DNA of 64,000 bases from JALYOC01 sp036675345 (GTDB lineage Bacteria > Myxococcota > Myxococcia > Myxococcales > Myxococcaceae): the NCBI GenBank assembly GCA_036675345.1, contig JAKFFE010000019.1:62001-126000 (forward strand), given 5' to 3'. Of this stretch, positions 55,901 to 63,106 are shown piece after piece. Position numbers and translations under genes: made by a program. The notes below the pieces were generated by a model. The model searched no databases and had not been told where the DNA came from. It worked only from the letters and a program-made list of their open reading frames with translations. Position 1 is the first letter of the stretch, and each line of letters begins with the position of its first letter.

Positions 55901-57547
55901 TCAGCGCTTCTTGCGCAGCTTGGCCATCTCGTTGGCCGCGTCCGCGTACTTCCGTTCGCGCGGGTTGGACTTGAAGGCCAGCTTGAAGGACTCCTCCGCC
56001 TTCTCGAAGTCCCCCTCCCCCTGGTGGATCTGCCCGGCGAAGAGGTGGACCCACTCGCACAACGGCTCCACCCGGGCCGCCTCGTTCAGCTCCTGCAGCG
56101 CCAGCCGGGCGAAGGACTTGGGATCCAGCAGGTAGCGGGCGCGGGCCAGGTAGGCGCGGTACTCGCCCTTGGGCTCGATGTCCGCGGCGTACTGCAGCAG
56201 CTCCAGCGCGGCGCGGTACTCGCCCTGCTCCAGCCGCTGCTTGCCCTCCTTGAACTGGGTGGAGGCGTCCAGCAGGTCGGTCCGGATCCGGAACTGCTCC
56301 GCCGCGGTGGGCCGTCCGGTGGGCACGTTCTTCTTCGCCGCCTCGGCGTTCTTGCGCCGGTTGCGGTGCACGGTCAGCTGCTCCGGATCGGAGAGCCCCC
56401 CAAACGCGCGGGCGTAGGCCACCAGCAGCGCCTCCGCCTTCTCCCTCAAGTCCGAGGTCTTGAAGCGGACCGGGGAGAACCGGTCGCACCGTCCCAGGAA
56501 GGACTTGCGCAGCTCCGCGCTGCCCACGTCCATCCCCACCCCCAGCAGATCGAAGGCGTCGCTGCTGCGGATGGTCATGAACGCCGCCACCAGCGCGTTG
56601 CGCAGCGGTTCGTCCTCGTCGGAGTAGGCCACCCCCGGGGTGGCGGGCGGCACTGCCTGGTTGGAGGCCACCTGGAGCAACACCGGGGCGGAGGGAGCCG
56701 GGGTGGCGACTCCCACCCCCAGGCCGATCGCGAGGGTGGCCGCGGGGACGCTCGGGGTGGGCACCGCGGCCGGAGCCCGCGGAGCCTGGGCCACGGGCGC
56801 CGCCACCTCCGGCACCGCCTCCGCGAAGGCCACCGCCTGCAGCACGCACAGCGCGTACAGCCGCCGCAGCGCCTCCTCGAACTCCAGCCCACTGCGGGCC
56901 AGCAGCTCCGCGAAGGTGGGCCGGGTGCGCAGGGAGGCGATCAGCTTCGCGTCCCGGGTGCTCAGCCGCAGCTCATCCAGCGCCAGCTGGGCGTCGGGGA
57001 CCAGGGCGAAGCGCTGCTCGTCCACGAACATCAGCTGGCTGGTGACCACGTCGAAGGGGAGCACGGTGCTGGCCCCGGTCAGCACCAGCTGCGCGGCCTT
57101 GATCCGCACCGGGCTCTCCGGCTGGGGGTCGTCCCCGATCACCCGGTAGGAGGCGTCCATCCAGCGGAAGGAGTCCAGGATCTTCAAGGCCAGGTTGGCC
57201 TGCAGCTGCTTGTAGAGATCGTAGGGGGAGATCAGCTGCTGCTTGATCAGCAGCTCGCCCATCCGCATCCCGGTGTTCACGCTCTCCACCAGCGCGGCCT
57301 GGTATTGCTCCTCGGTCAGCCGCCCCTTCTGGACCAGGAACTTCCCCAGCGTCTCGTGGAGCAGGTTGGAGGAGCAGGCTACCGGGGCCCCGTCCTCGAA
57401 CGAGATCCGCTTGGTCAGCGCCCGGACCTTCAGCTCCACCGCGCAGGTCCGCTCCTCCACCGCGATCGCATACAGCAGCAGGGGGAGCGGGGTCTCGGCG
57501 ATCGAGCCTTCGCGTTGTTTGAGGATCTCGGCGGCGGTGGGGAACAT
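55901..57547 (-). CDS. DUF4388 (PATAN)-degenerate J-domain-TPR protein
   Basis: A 548-residue cytoplasmic protein of myxobacterial type. Residues 1-200 are DUF4388/PATAN-like (PTAAEILKQREGSIAETPLPLLLYAIAVEERTCAVELK, LLHETLGKFLVQKGRL). An Ala/Pro-rich stretch follows. Around 320-400 a J-domain-like helical segment (SDAFDLLGVGMDVGSAELRKSFLGRCDRF) lacks the HPD tripeptide. The C-terminus has TPR-like repeats (RLEQGEYRAALELLQYAADIEPKGEYRAYLARARY). PATAN proteins are often regulatory. ATG at 57547 lies five bases after the upstream stop. Role unknown. Confidence 0.8.
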   Translation of the reverse strand: MFPTAAEILKQREGSIAETPLPLLLYAIAVEERTCAVELKVRALTKRISFEDGAPVACSSNLLHETLGKFLVQKGRLTEEQYQAALVESVNTGMRMGELLIKQQLISPYDLYKQLQANLALKILDSFRWMDASYRVIGDDPQPESPVRIKAAQLVLTGASTVLPFDVVTSQLMFVDEQRFALVPDAQLALDELRLSTRDAKLIASLRTRPTFAELLARSGLEFEEALRRLYALCVLQAVAFAEAVPEVAAPVAQAPRAPAAVPTPSVPAATLAIGLGVGVATPAPSAPVLLQVASNQAVPPATPGVAYSDEDEPLRNALVAAFMTIRSSDAFDLLGVGMDVGSAELRKSFLGRCDRFSPVRFKTSDLREKAEALLVAYARAFGGLSDPEQLTVHRNRRKNAEAAKKNVPTGRPTAAEQFRIRTDLLDASTQFKEGKQRLEQGEYRAALELLQYAADIEPKGEYRAYLARARYLLDPKSFARLALQELNEAARVEPLCEWVHLFAGQIHQGEGDFEKAEESFKLAFKSNPRERKYADAANEMAKLRKKR

Positions 57548-57552
57548 GGAGG

Positions 57553-58482
57553 CTAGAGCCACAGGGCGCGGGGAATGGTACGCCACCCCGCCGCCGAAAC
57601 CGATGGCTCCAGCGGGGCCAGCATCGGCAGCGACCCCTCCCGGGCGGCGCGGACCCCGACCCCGGCCAGGGACGGCAGCTGCGGGGTCTCCCACACCCGG
57701 ACCCGGGCCAGGCCCGCCAGGTGGGCGGCGCCGGCGGCCGCCTGCAGCAGCCGCTCCGCCTCCTGCTGCCCCCGGGCGTCGATCAACAGCACCGCCAGCT
57801 CGTTGCTCTTGGGGGCCCCGGCCCAGATCGCGGTGCTCTCGCCGATCCGCACCCCGGCGTGCCGCGGCCGGGGACGCTGCAGGGCCTCGGCGTAGATCCG
57901 CTCCCTCTCCAGGTGCCAGTCCAGCTGGGGACCGGTGGGCCAGATCAGGAACGGGTCCGTCGGCGGACGCAGCCGCGCCAGCGCGTCCTCCAGCTCCCCC
58001 TCCCCCAGCCACTTCACCCCCGCCTCCCGGGGGGAGGGGGCGGCGGGGATCACCCAGTCGAACGCCGGCCGCTCCTGGTAGCCCGCCCGCTGGTAGATCG
58101 CCGCCCCCACGTCGCTGAACAGGAACGCCGCGTGGGGGTGCAGCTCCCGGCGGGTCAGCTCCCCGGTCAGCGAGGAGAGCATCGCGGTGGCGTGGCCCCG
58201 CCCGCGCAGCGCCGGCTCGGTGTACACGCTGGCCACCCCGTAGGAGCCGCCCGGCTTCCCCTGGTGGATCGAGGGCACCCGGAAGGTCTCGCAGGAGGAG
58301 AGCACCCGGCCCGACTCGTCCACCCACAGCCAGGTGGTCATCGACTGCTGGGGCCAGCGGTGCGCGCGCAGTCGCCGCTCCCGCTCCACCCAGGCCTCGG
58401 GGGTCAGCGGTGGGCCCCACGCCTCGTAGCAGGCGCGATCCCGCTCCAGCTTCTCCGCCTCGCTGGCGACGCGCAGCCTCAC
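57553..58482 (-). CDS. GNAT family N-acetyltransferase
   Basis: A 309-residue acetyltransferase with the acetyl-CoA binding pattern VYTEPALRGRGHATAMLSSL (motif A) preceded by WLWVDESGRVLSSCETFRV. The C-terminal half, ending near LPMLAPLEPSVSAAGWRTIPRALWL, is an extra domain as in LYC1-like proteins. Acceptor unknown. Starts with GTG; lies between the response regulator and the DUF4388 gene, all on the minus strand with very short gaps, so the three probably form one transcript. Confidence 0.85.
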   Translation of the reverse strand: MRLRVASEAEKLERDRACYEAWGPPLTPEAWVERERRLRAHRWPQQSMTTWLWVDESGRVLSSCETFRVPSIHQGKPGGSYGVASVYTEPALRGRGHATAMLSSLTGELTRRELHPHAAFLFSDVGAAIYQRAGYQERPAFDWVIPAAPSPREAGVKWLGEGELEDALARLRPPTDPFLIWPTGPQLDWHLERERIYAEALQRPRPRHAGVRIGESTAIWAGAPKSNELAVLLIDARGQQEAERLLQAAAGAAHLAGLARVRVWETPQLPSLAGVGVRAAREGSLPMLAPLEPSVSAAGWRTIPRALWL

Positions 58483-58495
58483 CCCAGGCGCCTTA

Positions 58496-59284
58496 CTAGG
58501 CCTTGAGCCGCTCGTCCTGCTCCGGCTTGATCATGTGCTCGATCAGCCCCAGGTGCGCCTCCAGCCGGCGTTCGATGCGGGTGATCGCCGCGCGGGCGAT
58601 CCCGATCGGATCCTTGTCGTCCAAGGAGAGCTGCCGCACGAACTCCAGCAGCGACTCGCCGTGAACCAGCAGCGCGTAGTCCGCGTCCTGGCTGTTGGTG
58701 AGACAGGACTGGAGGATCTCGCACTTCTTGTTCAGGTCCTCGGTGGCCTGGCGGACCCGGACCTCCAGCAGCTTGTTGAACATCTCGATCTCGGTGTGCT
58801 GCGCCCGGACCTGCTCGGTCTGACGGGTCAGCTCCGACTCGAAGCTGCGGATCCGCTCGAACAGCGCGTCCCGCTCCGACTCCGCCCGGCGGGCCCGCAG
58901 CGACTTCTCGATCTTCTGGACCACCAGATCCAGGTTGTCGAACGGCTTCTCCAGGTAGTCGGTGGCGCCCAGCCGCAGCGCCTCCACCGCCGAGGCAGTG
59001 GAGGAGAAGCCGGTCATCATGATGCAGGCGCAGTACGGCTGCAGCTTGCGCGCCTCGCGCATCACCGCGATGCCGTCGATCCCCGGAAGGTTCTTGTCCA
59101 CCAGCAGGCAGCCGTAGCGCCCGGTGCGCAGCAGCGACAGCGCCTGCTCTCCGGAGGTCGCGGTCTGGACCTTCAGCCCCCGGCGGGGAAGCAGCTTCTG
59201 GAACACCGAGAGGACCGACTCCTCGTCGTCCACCACCAGCACGGTCGAGGAGTGTCCAACCACTTCGAGAGAGGGAGCACCCAT
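58496..59284 (-). CDS. Response regulator with C-terminal coiled coil
   Basis: A 262-residue protein: receiver domain (about 12-130) with the acidic pair VVDDEE, the phosphorylated Asp in LLVDKNLPGIDG and the switch T/K positions (MMTGFSS, LEKPF), then a long charged coiled coil (AQHTEIEMFNKLLEVRVRQATEDLNKKCEIL) and a helical end. No DNA-binding or enzymatic output is visible, so it may signal through protein contacts. ATG at 59284 (MGAPSLEVVG) without a strong Shine-Dalgarno. No histidine kinase adjacent. Head of the three-gene cluster. Confidence 0.9.
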   Translation of the reverse strand: MGAPSLEVVGHSSTVLVVDDEESVLSVFQKLLPRRGLKVQTATSGEQALSLLRTGRYGCLLVDKNLPGIDGIAVMREARKLQPYCACIMMTGFSSTASAVEALRLGATDYLEKPFDNLDLVVQKIEKSLRARRAESERDALFERIRSFESELTRQTEQVRAQHTEIEMFNKLLEVRVRQATEDLNKKCEILQSCLTNSQDADYALLVHGESLLEFVRQLSLDDKDPIGIARAAITRIERRLEAHLGLIEHMIKPEQDERLKA

Positions 59285-59374
59285 TTCGGCGGCAATGGTA
59301 CCCGAACCACGGGTGAAATTTGCCGTGGATGGGAGAACCAAGCCTTTCGCGCTGTCGGGCCGTTCCCTACACGA

Positions 59375-60964
59375 TCACCCCGGGGCGCGGCGGGGCTCCT
59401 CCTCCAGCGGGGTGGAGACCTCCACCGGCTCTCCGCGGGTGGTGCCGATGAACTCGGACAGCAGCTGGATCCCGCGGGTGAACAGGTTCTGCTCCGAGCT
59501 GGAGATCATCTCGTGCAGGTCCTCCTCCAGCGGACGCTCCGGGTCCCACACGAAGTCCGGCTTGAGCCCCTTGAGGAACTCGTTCTGGTCGAACATCGTC
59601 TGCAGCGGGTGCTCGCGCAGCCGGTGCAGCCCCCCGGCGGCGAGGCGATCCAGCAGCCGCACCAGCCCCTCGGTGCGGGCCAGCAACGGATACAGCGGCC
59701 CGTCGGCGATCCCGGTGTGTTCGGCGAGGAGGCTGATCCGCAGCTGGCGGATCGACTTGCGCAGCGGAGAGAAGCGGGAGCCGGAGACGGTCTCGAAGCT
59801 GGCGTTGAGCTCGGTGTCCGCGCCCATGCTGCGGTTGGTGGTGTTGGCGGAGCCGATGGTGATGAACCGGTCGTCCACGATCAGCAGCTTGGAGTGGATG
59901 TAGACCGACTTCTCCGGCTCGCCCGGCTCCCCCGCCGCGGCGGTGTAGTAGATGCCCAGCCGGTGGCCGTGCTCCTCGGCGATCTCCTTGAGCGAGCGCA
60001 GCAGCTTGGCCTGCTCCAGCCCGTGGGCGAACTGCTCCTTCATCGCCTCCGCGCGGGGCGGGAGGACGATCACGATCTCCAGCTTCTTGCGGTCCGGTTC
60101 GCGCAGCCGCGCCGCCAGCGCCCGGTAGATGGCGCGGGAGGTGAAGTACTGGTTCTCGATGTACAGGTGCTCCTCTGCGGCCTCGATCGCCTTCAGGTAC
60201 AGGGCGCGGATCTCGGTGATCGGCTCCTGCGGCGGGGTCAGGGTGCGGCCCCGGGTCCGGCTCAGCGCCACCTTGTGCGCCTTCATCGGCAGGGTGGGGG
60301 TGATCTTCACGTCCACCGGCTGGGGTTCGGGCAGGGTCAGCGGCGGCGCCCCGGCGGTGGCCCAGCGCTCCTCGAAGGTCTTCGCCAGCTCCTGCACCGC
60401 CGCGCCCCGCAGATAGGCCTGCACGTCGTGGTAGGGGCCGTGCTGCCGGGTCCCCTCCATCCGGTTCGGCTCCGAACAGGCGTGGCCGCGGTCGTCCCAG
60501 CGGGAGGCGCAGATGTCCATCCCGCCCACGAAGCCCAGCGAGCCGTCCACCACCACGAACTTCTGGTGGTGCGAGCCCCAGGTGATGTGGCTGGCGTCGA
60601 AGTGGAACTTGAGATTGGGGTGGCTGTTCCAGTTGAAGATCAGCTTCTGCATCCACTCCCGCTCCAGCGCGAAGAGGACATTGAAGTCCCACGCCAGCAG
60701 GTAGATCCGCAGGTCGGGGTTCTTCTCGCAGAGGGAGCGCAGGAACGGCAGCATCCGGGTGTCGCAGCCCGCCTGCTCCTTCTCTTCTCCGCGCAGCAGG
60801 CAGACGTCACTGTCGAACTGCCATCCGGCGATGGCGATGTAGTGCTTGGCGGCCCTGGCCGCGTGAAAGAACGCCCGGTAGTAGTCCGCCGCATCCACCA
60901 ACACGCCCGCCTCCGACACCGGCTGGACGGTTTGATACGCGCCTTCTCTCAGGATCCGCCGCAA
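59375..60964 (-). CDS. Phospholipase D superfamily protein
   Basis: A 529-residue PLD-fold protein with two HKD motifs: HHQKFVVVDGSLGFVGG (first, about residues 140-160) and YIHSKLLIVDDRFITIGSANTTNRS (second, about 350-375). Both carry the catalytic His and Lys. Likely a cardiolipin synthase- or phosphatidyltransferase/PLD-type enzyme, or toxin-like PLD; there is no membrane segment at the amino terminus, which argues against a classic cardiolipin synthase. TTG start at 60964 has GGAGG about 10 bases upstream. Confidence 0.88.
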   Translation of the reverse strand: MRRILREGAYQTVQPVSEAGVLVDAADYYRAFFHAARAAKHYIAIAGWQFDSDVCLLRGEEKEQAGCDTRMLPFLRSLCEKNPDLRIYLLAWDFNVLFALEREWMQKLIFNWNSHPNLKFHFDASHITWGSHHQKFVVVDGSLGFVGGMDICASRWDDRGHACSEPNRMEGTRQHGPYHDVQAYLRGAAVQELAKTFEERWATAGAPPLTLPEPQPVDVKITPTLPMKAHKVALSRTRGRTLTPPQEPITEIRALYLKAIEAAEEHLYIENQYFTSRAIYRALAARLREPDRKKLEIVIVLPPRAEAMKEQFAHGLEQAKLLRSLKEIAEEHGHRLGIYYTAAAGEPGEPEKSVYIHSKLLIVDDRFITIGSANTTNRSMGADTELNASFETVSGSRFSPLRKSIRQLRISLLAEHTGIADGPLYPLLARTEGLVRLLDRLAAGGLHRLREHPLQTMFDQNEFLKGLKPDFVWDPERPLEEDLHEMISSSEQNLFTRGIQLLSEFIGTTRGEPVEVSTPLEEEPRRAPG

Positions 60965-61166
60965 GGCTGTGCTTCCTCCATGGCTGAAACCCGCTCAGCC
61001 GTTCGAGACGATGCGCATGCCCCGGGGGACCGGGCAGACTTGACCGGGTGGGCACGCCGTCTGCGCGCCCGCTCGCTTGCTTTGCGATCAGTCGGTGGCT
61101 GCCCTGTGGGCCGGGTTCTTGGTCCGCGGGTGGACAACGCTAACCCTCCCGGCCCCTCCTGGCCGG
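60965..61166. other. Divergent intergenic region, PLD and esterase
   Basis: Non-coding. Between two divergent starts; it must carry promoters for both, but no convincing -35/-10 pairs were found. The downstream part holds the tandem hairpins listed separately. Confidence 0.4.
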
Positions 61167-61227
61167 GGATGCCTCGCCCCCACCTCGGGGCCGAGCATCC
61201 GATGGAGGGCTCCCCGGCAAACCCTCC
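61167..61227 (+). promoter_or_regulatory. Tandem hairpins before the esterase gene
   Basis: Hairpin 1 (61167-61200): GGATG and CATCC arms with CTCG/CGAG inside, about 9 pairs with one bulge and a GC-rich loop. Hairpin 2 (61204-61227): GGAGGG/CCCTCC with a 12-base loop. They sit 18 bases before the GTG start, in the 5' leader of the esterase. Confidence 0.45.
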
Positions 61228-61244
61228 CTTGGTAGGTTGTCCCG

Positions 61245-62018
61245 GTGTCCAAGGCACAACGTGCGGTCCGAGAAGGAACCTTCCGGGAGCTGGGTCCCTT
61301 CCATCCCCCAGGCTTTGCCCCCCGCTCGGTGCGGGTCTACCTGCCCCCGGAGTACGACGGGAGCGTGCCCTTCCCGGCGCTGTTCATGCTCGATGGGCAG
61401 GACGTGTTCGAGGATCGCCCGGGCAAGACCGGCTGGCAGTTGCAGCAAGCGCTGGACGGGATGGATCGGCGCGTCTTCCAGCCCCCGGTGGTGGTGGCCA
61501 TCCCCCACGGAGGGGACTGGGCCCGTCGCGAGGCGGAGCTGACCCCCTGGCAGATCGAAGGCCGCGGCGGACAGGCCTGGGCGTTCCTGGATTGGATCGT
61601 CCGGGAGGTGGTGCCCACCGCGCGCCAGCACCTGAACCTGCTCCCCGGACCGCTGGGCGCCGCGCTGGGGGGCGCCTCCTGGGGAGCGCTGACCGCGCTG
61701 ATTGGCCACTACCGGCATCCGGATCAGTTCGGCGGCGCGCTGTGCCTTTCTCCCGCGTGCTGGGTGGGGGACTTCGCGATCTTCGATCATCTGGCGCAGC
61801 GGCCCACCCCGGCGATCTCCCGCGTCTACCTGGACTGTGGTGCGCTGGAGGCCGAGGGCCGGATGCTGCCTCCCGCCCGCGCGCTGTTCGAGCAACTGCG
61901 GCAGCGTGGCTACGGCCGCCGGCAGCTGACGTTCCGCGCCGATCCCCGGGGGGATCACACCGAACGAGACTGGCGGCGCCGGTTGCCCCGGGCGGTGCGG
62001 TTCCTGTACCGGAAGTAG
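61245..62018 (+). CDS. Esterase-D/enterochelin-esterase-like hydrolase
   Basis: A 257-residue alpha/beta hydrolase of the putative esterase (PF00756-like) group: RSVRVYLPPEYDGSVPFPALFMLDGQDVFED, VVAIPHGGDWARREAEL, and the nucleophile elbow GGASWGAL, then CLSPACWVGDFAI and a terminal His (RGDHTERDWRRRL). Starts with GTG. Single gene; ends with a bidirectional hairpin. Substrate unknown; homologues hydrolyse siderophore or thioester bonds, so enzymatic identity is not claimed. Confidence 0.85.
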   Translation: MSKAQRAVREGTFRELGPFHPPGFAPRSVRVYLPPEYDGSVPFPALFMLDGQDVFEDRPGKTGWQLQQALDGMDRRVFQPPVVVAIPHGGDWARREAELTPWQIEGRGGQAWAFLDWIVREVVPTARQHLNLLPGPLGAALGGASWGALTALIGHYRHPDQFGGALCLSPACWVGDFAIFDHLAQRPTPAISRVYLDCGALEAEGRMLPPARALFEQLRQRGYGRRQLTFRADPRGDHTERDWRRRLPRAVRFLYRK

Positions 62019-62051
62019 ACGCGGGCACAGAGACCCCGCCTCCCCGCAAGC

Positions 62052-62085
62052 AAGAAGGCCCCCCGGCGAACCGGAGAGCCTCCTT
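62052..62085. terminator. Bidirectional hairpin, esterase and yceI
   Basis: 15-base arms (62052-62066 and 62071-62085) pair at 12 of 15 positions around a CGAA loop. On the minus strand the stem is followed by CTTCTTGCTTG, so it best terminates yceI; on the plus strand it follows the esterase stop by 33 bases. Confidence 0.65.
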
Positions 62086-62112
62086 GAACCACGAAGTGGA
62101 AAGCCGGACCGA

Positions 62113-62727
62113 CTACTTGCCAGCCGCGGCGGGAGCGGGAGCGGCCTCGTTGAGCTCGCCGTCGAGGACCAGGGCGATCTCGTCACCGACCAGGACGCCG
62201 CCGGCCTCCAGGCCCTTGTTCCAGTTCAGGCCGAAGTCCTTGCGGTTCAGCTTGCCGGTGGCGGAGAAGCCGAGGACGGTCTGGCCCCAGGGGTTCTTGA
62301 CCGGCTTGCTGAGCGCGTCCACGTCCAGGGTGACCGGCTTGGTCACGCCGTGCATGGTCAGATCGCCGGTGACCTTCAGCTTGCCGGCCTTGCCCTTCTG
62401 CACCTTGGTGGAGACGAAGGTCATGGTGGGGTACTGGGCCACGTCGAAGAAGTCGGCGGAGCGCAGGTGCTCATCGCGCTTCTCCTGGCGGGTGTTGATG
62501 GAGGCGGGGTCGATGGTCACGTTCACCTTGGACTTGGTGACGTCCTTCTCGTCCACGCTGACGGTACCGCTGATCTTCTGGAACTCGCCGCGAACGGTCG
62601 AGACCATCATGTGCTTCACGCTGAACTGCGCGGAGCTGTGGGCGGAATCCAGGGTCCACTCACCAGCGAAGGCACTGGAGGCGAGGACGGCGGCGACAAC
62701 AAGGGTGCTGCGGCTGAGGAAGTTCAT
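62113..62727 (-). CDS. YceI family periplasmic protein
   Basis: A 204-residue exported protein of the YceI family (lipocalin-like isoprenoid-binding fold): signal peptide NFLSRSTLVVAAVLASSAFA, then WTLDSAHSSAQFSVKHMMVSTVRGEFQKISGTV, INTRQEKRDEHLRSADFFDVAQYPTMTFVST, and LTMHGVTKPVTLDVD. YceI proteins bind polyisoprenoids such as ubiquinone-like chains, with suggested roles in stress. ATG at 62727. Two operator-like repeats sit upstream (62738-62752, 62766-62795), so specific regulation is likely. Confidence 0.95.
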   Translation of the reverse strand: MNFLSRSTLVVAAVLASSAFAGEWTLDSAHSSAQFSVKHMMVSTVRGEFQKISGTVSVDEKDVTKSKVNVTIDPASINTRQEKRDEHLRSADFFDVAQYPTMTFVSTKVQKGKAGKLKVTGDLTMHGVTKPVTLDVDALSKPVKNPWGQTVLGFSATGKLNRKDFGLNWNKGLEAGGVLVGDEIALVLDGELNEAAPAPAAAGK

Positions 62728-62737
62728 GTGGACCTAT

Positions 62738-62752
62738 ATGCGACTGTCGCAT
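62738..62752. promoter_or_regulatory. Perfect palindrome upstream of yceI
   Basis: ATGCGAC-T-GTCGCAT: perfect 7-bp arms around one base, ending 10 bases before the yceI ATG. Read toward the gene it adjoins TATAGG, a possible -10 box. Typical of a dimeric repressor site; no regulator gene is adjacent and it is not assigned. Confidence 0.55.
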
Positions 62753-62765
62753 TTGCGGCGCTAGA

Positions 62766-62795
62766 GGAACTTGCGGGAACTCTGCGTTCCGTTCC
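62766..62795. promoter_or_regulatory. GGAAC direct/inverted repeat cluster upstream of yceI
   Basis: GGAAC at 62766 and 62776, then GTTCC at 62786 and 62791: two direct copies followed by two inverted copies, with 5, 5 and 0 bases between. Looks like a second operator or an extended factor-binding region, about 13 bases beyond the palindrome. Confidence 0.45.
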
Positions 62796-62815
62796 TGCAA
62801 CAGCAGAGAAAGTCG

Positions 62816-63106
62816 CTACCGGAGGACGCACCCCTGCTGGGCGTCCACGAACTCCGCCTCTCCCGTCCACAGCACCGCCGCGGAGGTGGAGACCACCTTG
62901 CGCCGGTGATCCACCCGGATCCGGGCCACCGCCGGCGAGGCCTTGGTCCATGCCAGGCAGTACTCCTCGGTCTGCTCCATCACGAACAGGCAGGAGCACA
63001 TGTCCTTGGCGGTGTACGCGGTCACCAGCTGCAGATCGTTGTTCCCGTACCCGGGCGAGTCCGCGCACCCCAACAGCACCAGCGACAACAGCCAGAGCTT
63101 CTTCAT
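62816..63106 (-). CDS. Small lipoprotein, hypothetical
   Basis: A 96-residue lipoprotein (leader MKKLWLLSLVLLGC) with two further Cys (MCSCLFV region) and a basic middle (VARIRVDHRRKVVS). ATG overlaps the stop of the upstream hydrolase by four bases (ATGA), so it is the coupled downstream gene. Not a known family; it may help the hydrolase (inference). Confidence 0.7.
   Translation of the reverse strand: MKKLWLLSLVLLGCADSPGYGNNDLQLVTAYTAKDMCSCLFVMEQTEEYCLAWTKASPAVARIRVDHRRKVVSTSAAVLWTGEAEFVDAQQGCVLR

Noticed and set aside
61216..61223. GGCAAACC, the hallmark of a cyclic-di-GMP (GEMM) riboswitch
   Set aside because: The second conserved GGGACGCAAAGCC-type half and the P1 stems are missing; the match is too short.
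58535..62764. A 1409-codon plus-strand frame crossing five genes
   Set aside because: It crosses gene boundaries and intergenic DNA; the minus-strand genes under it have clear domains and ribosome binding sites.
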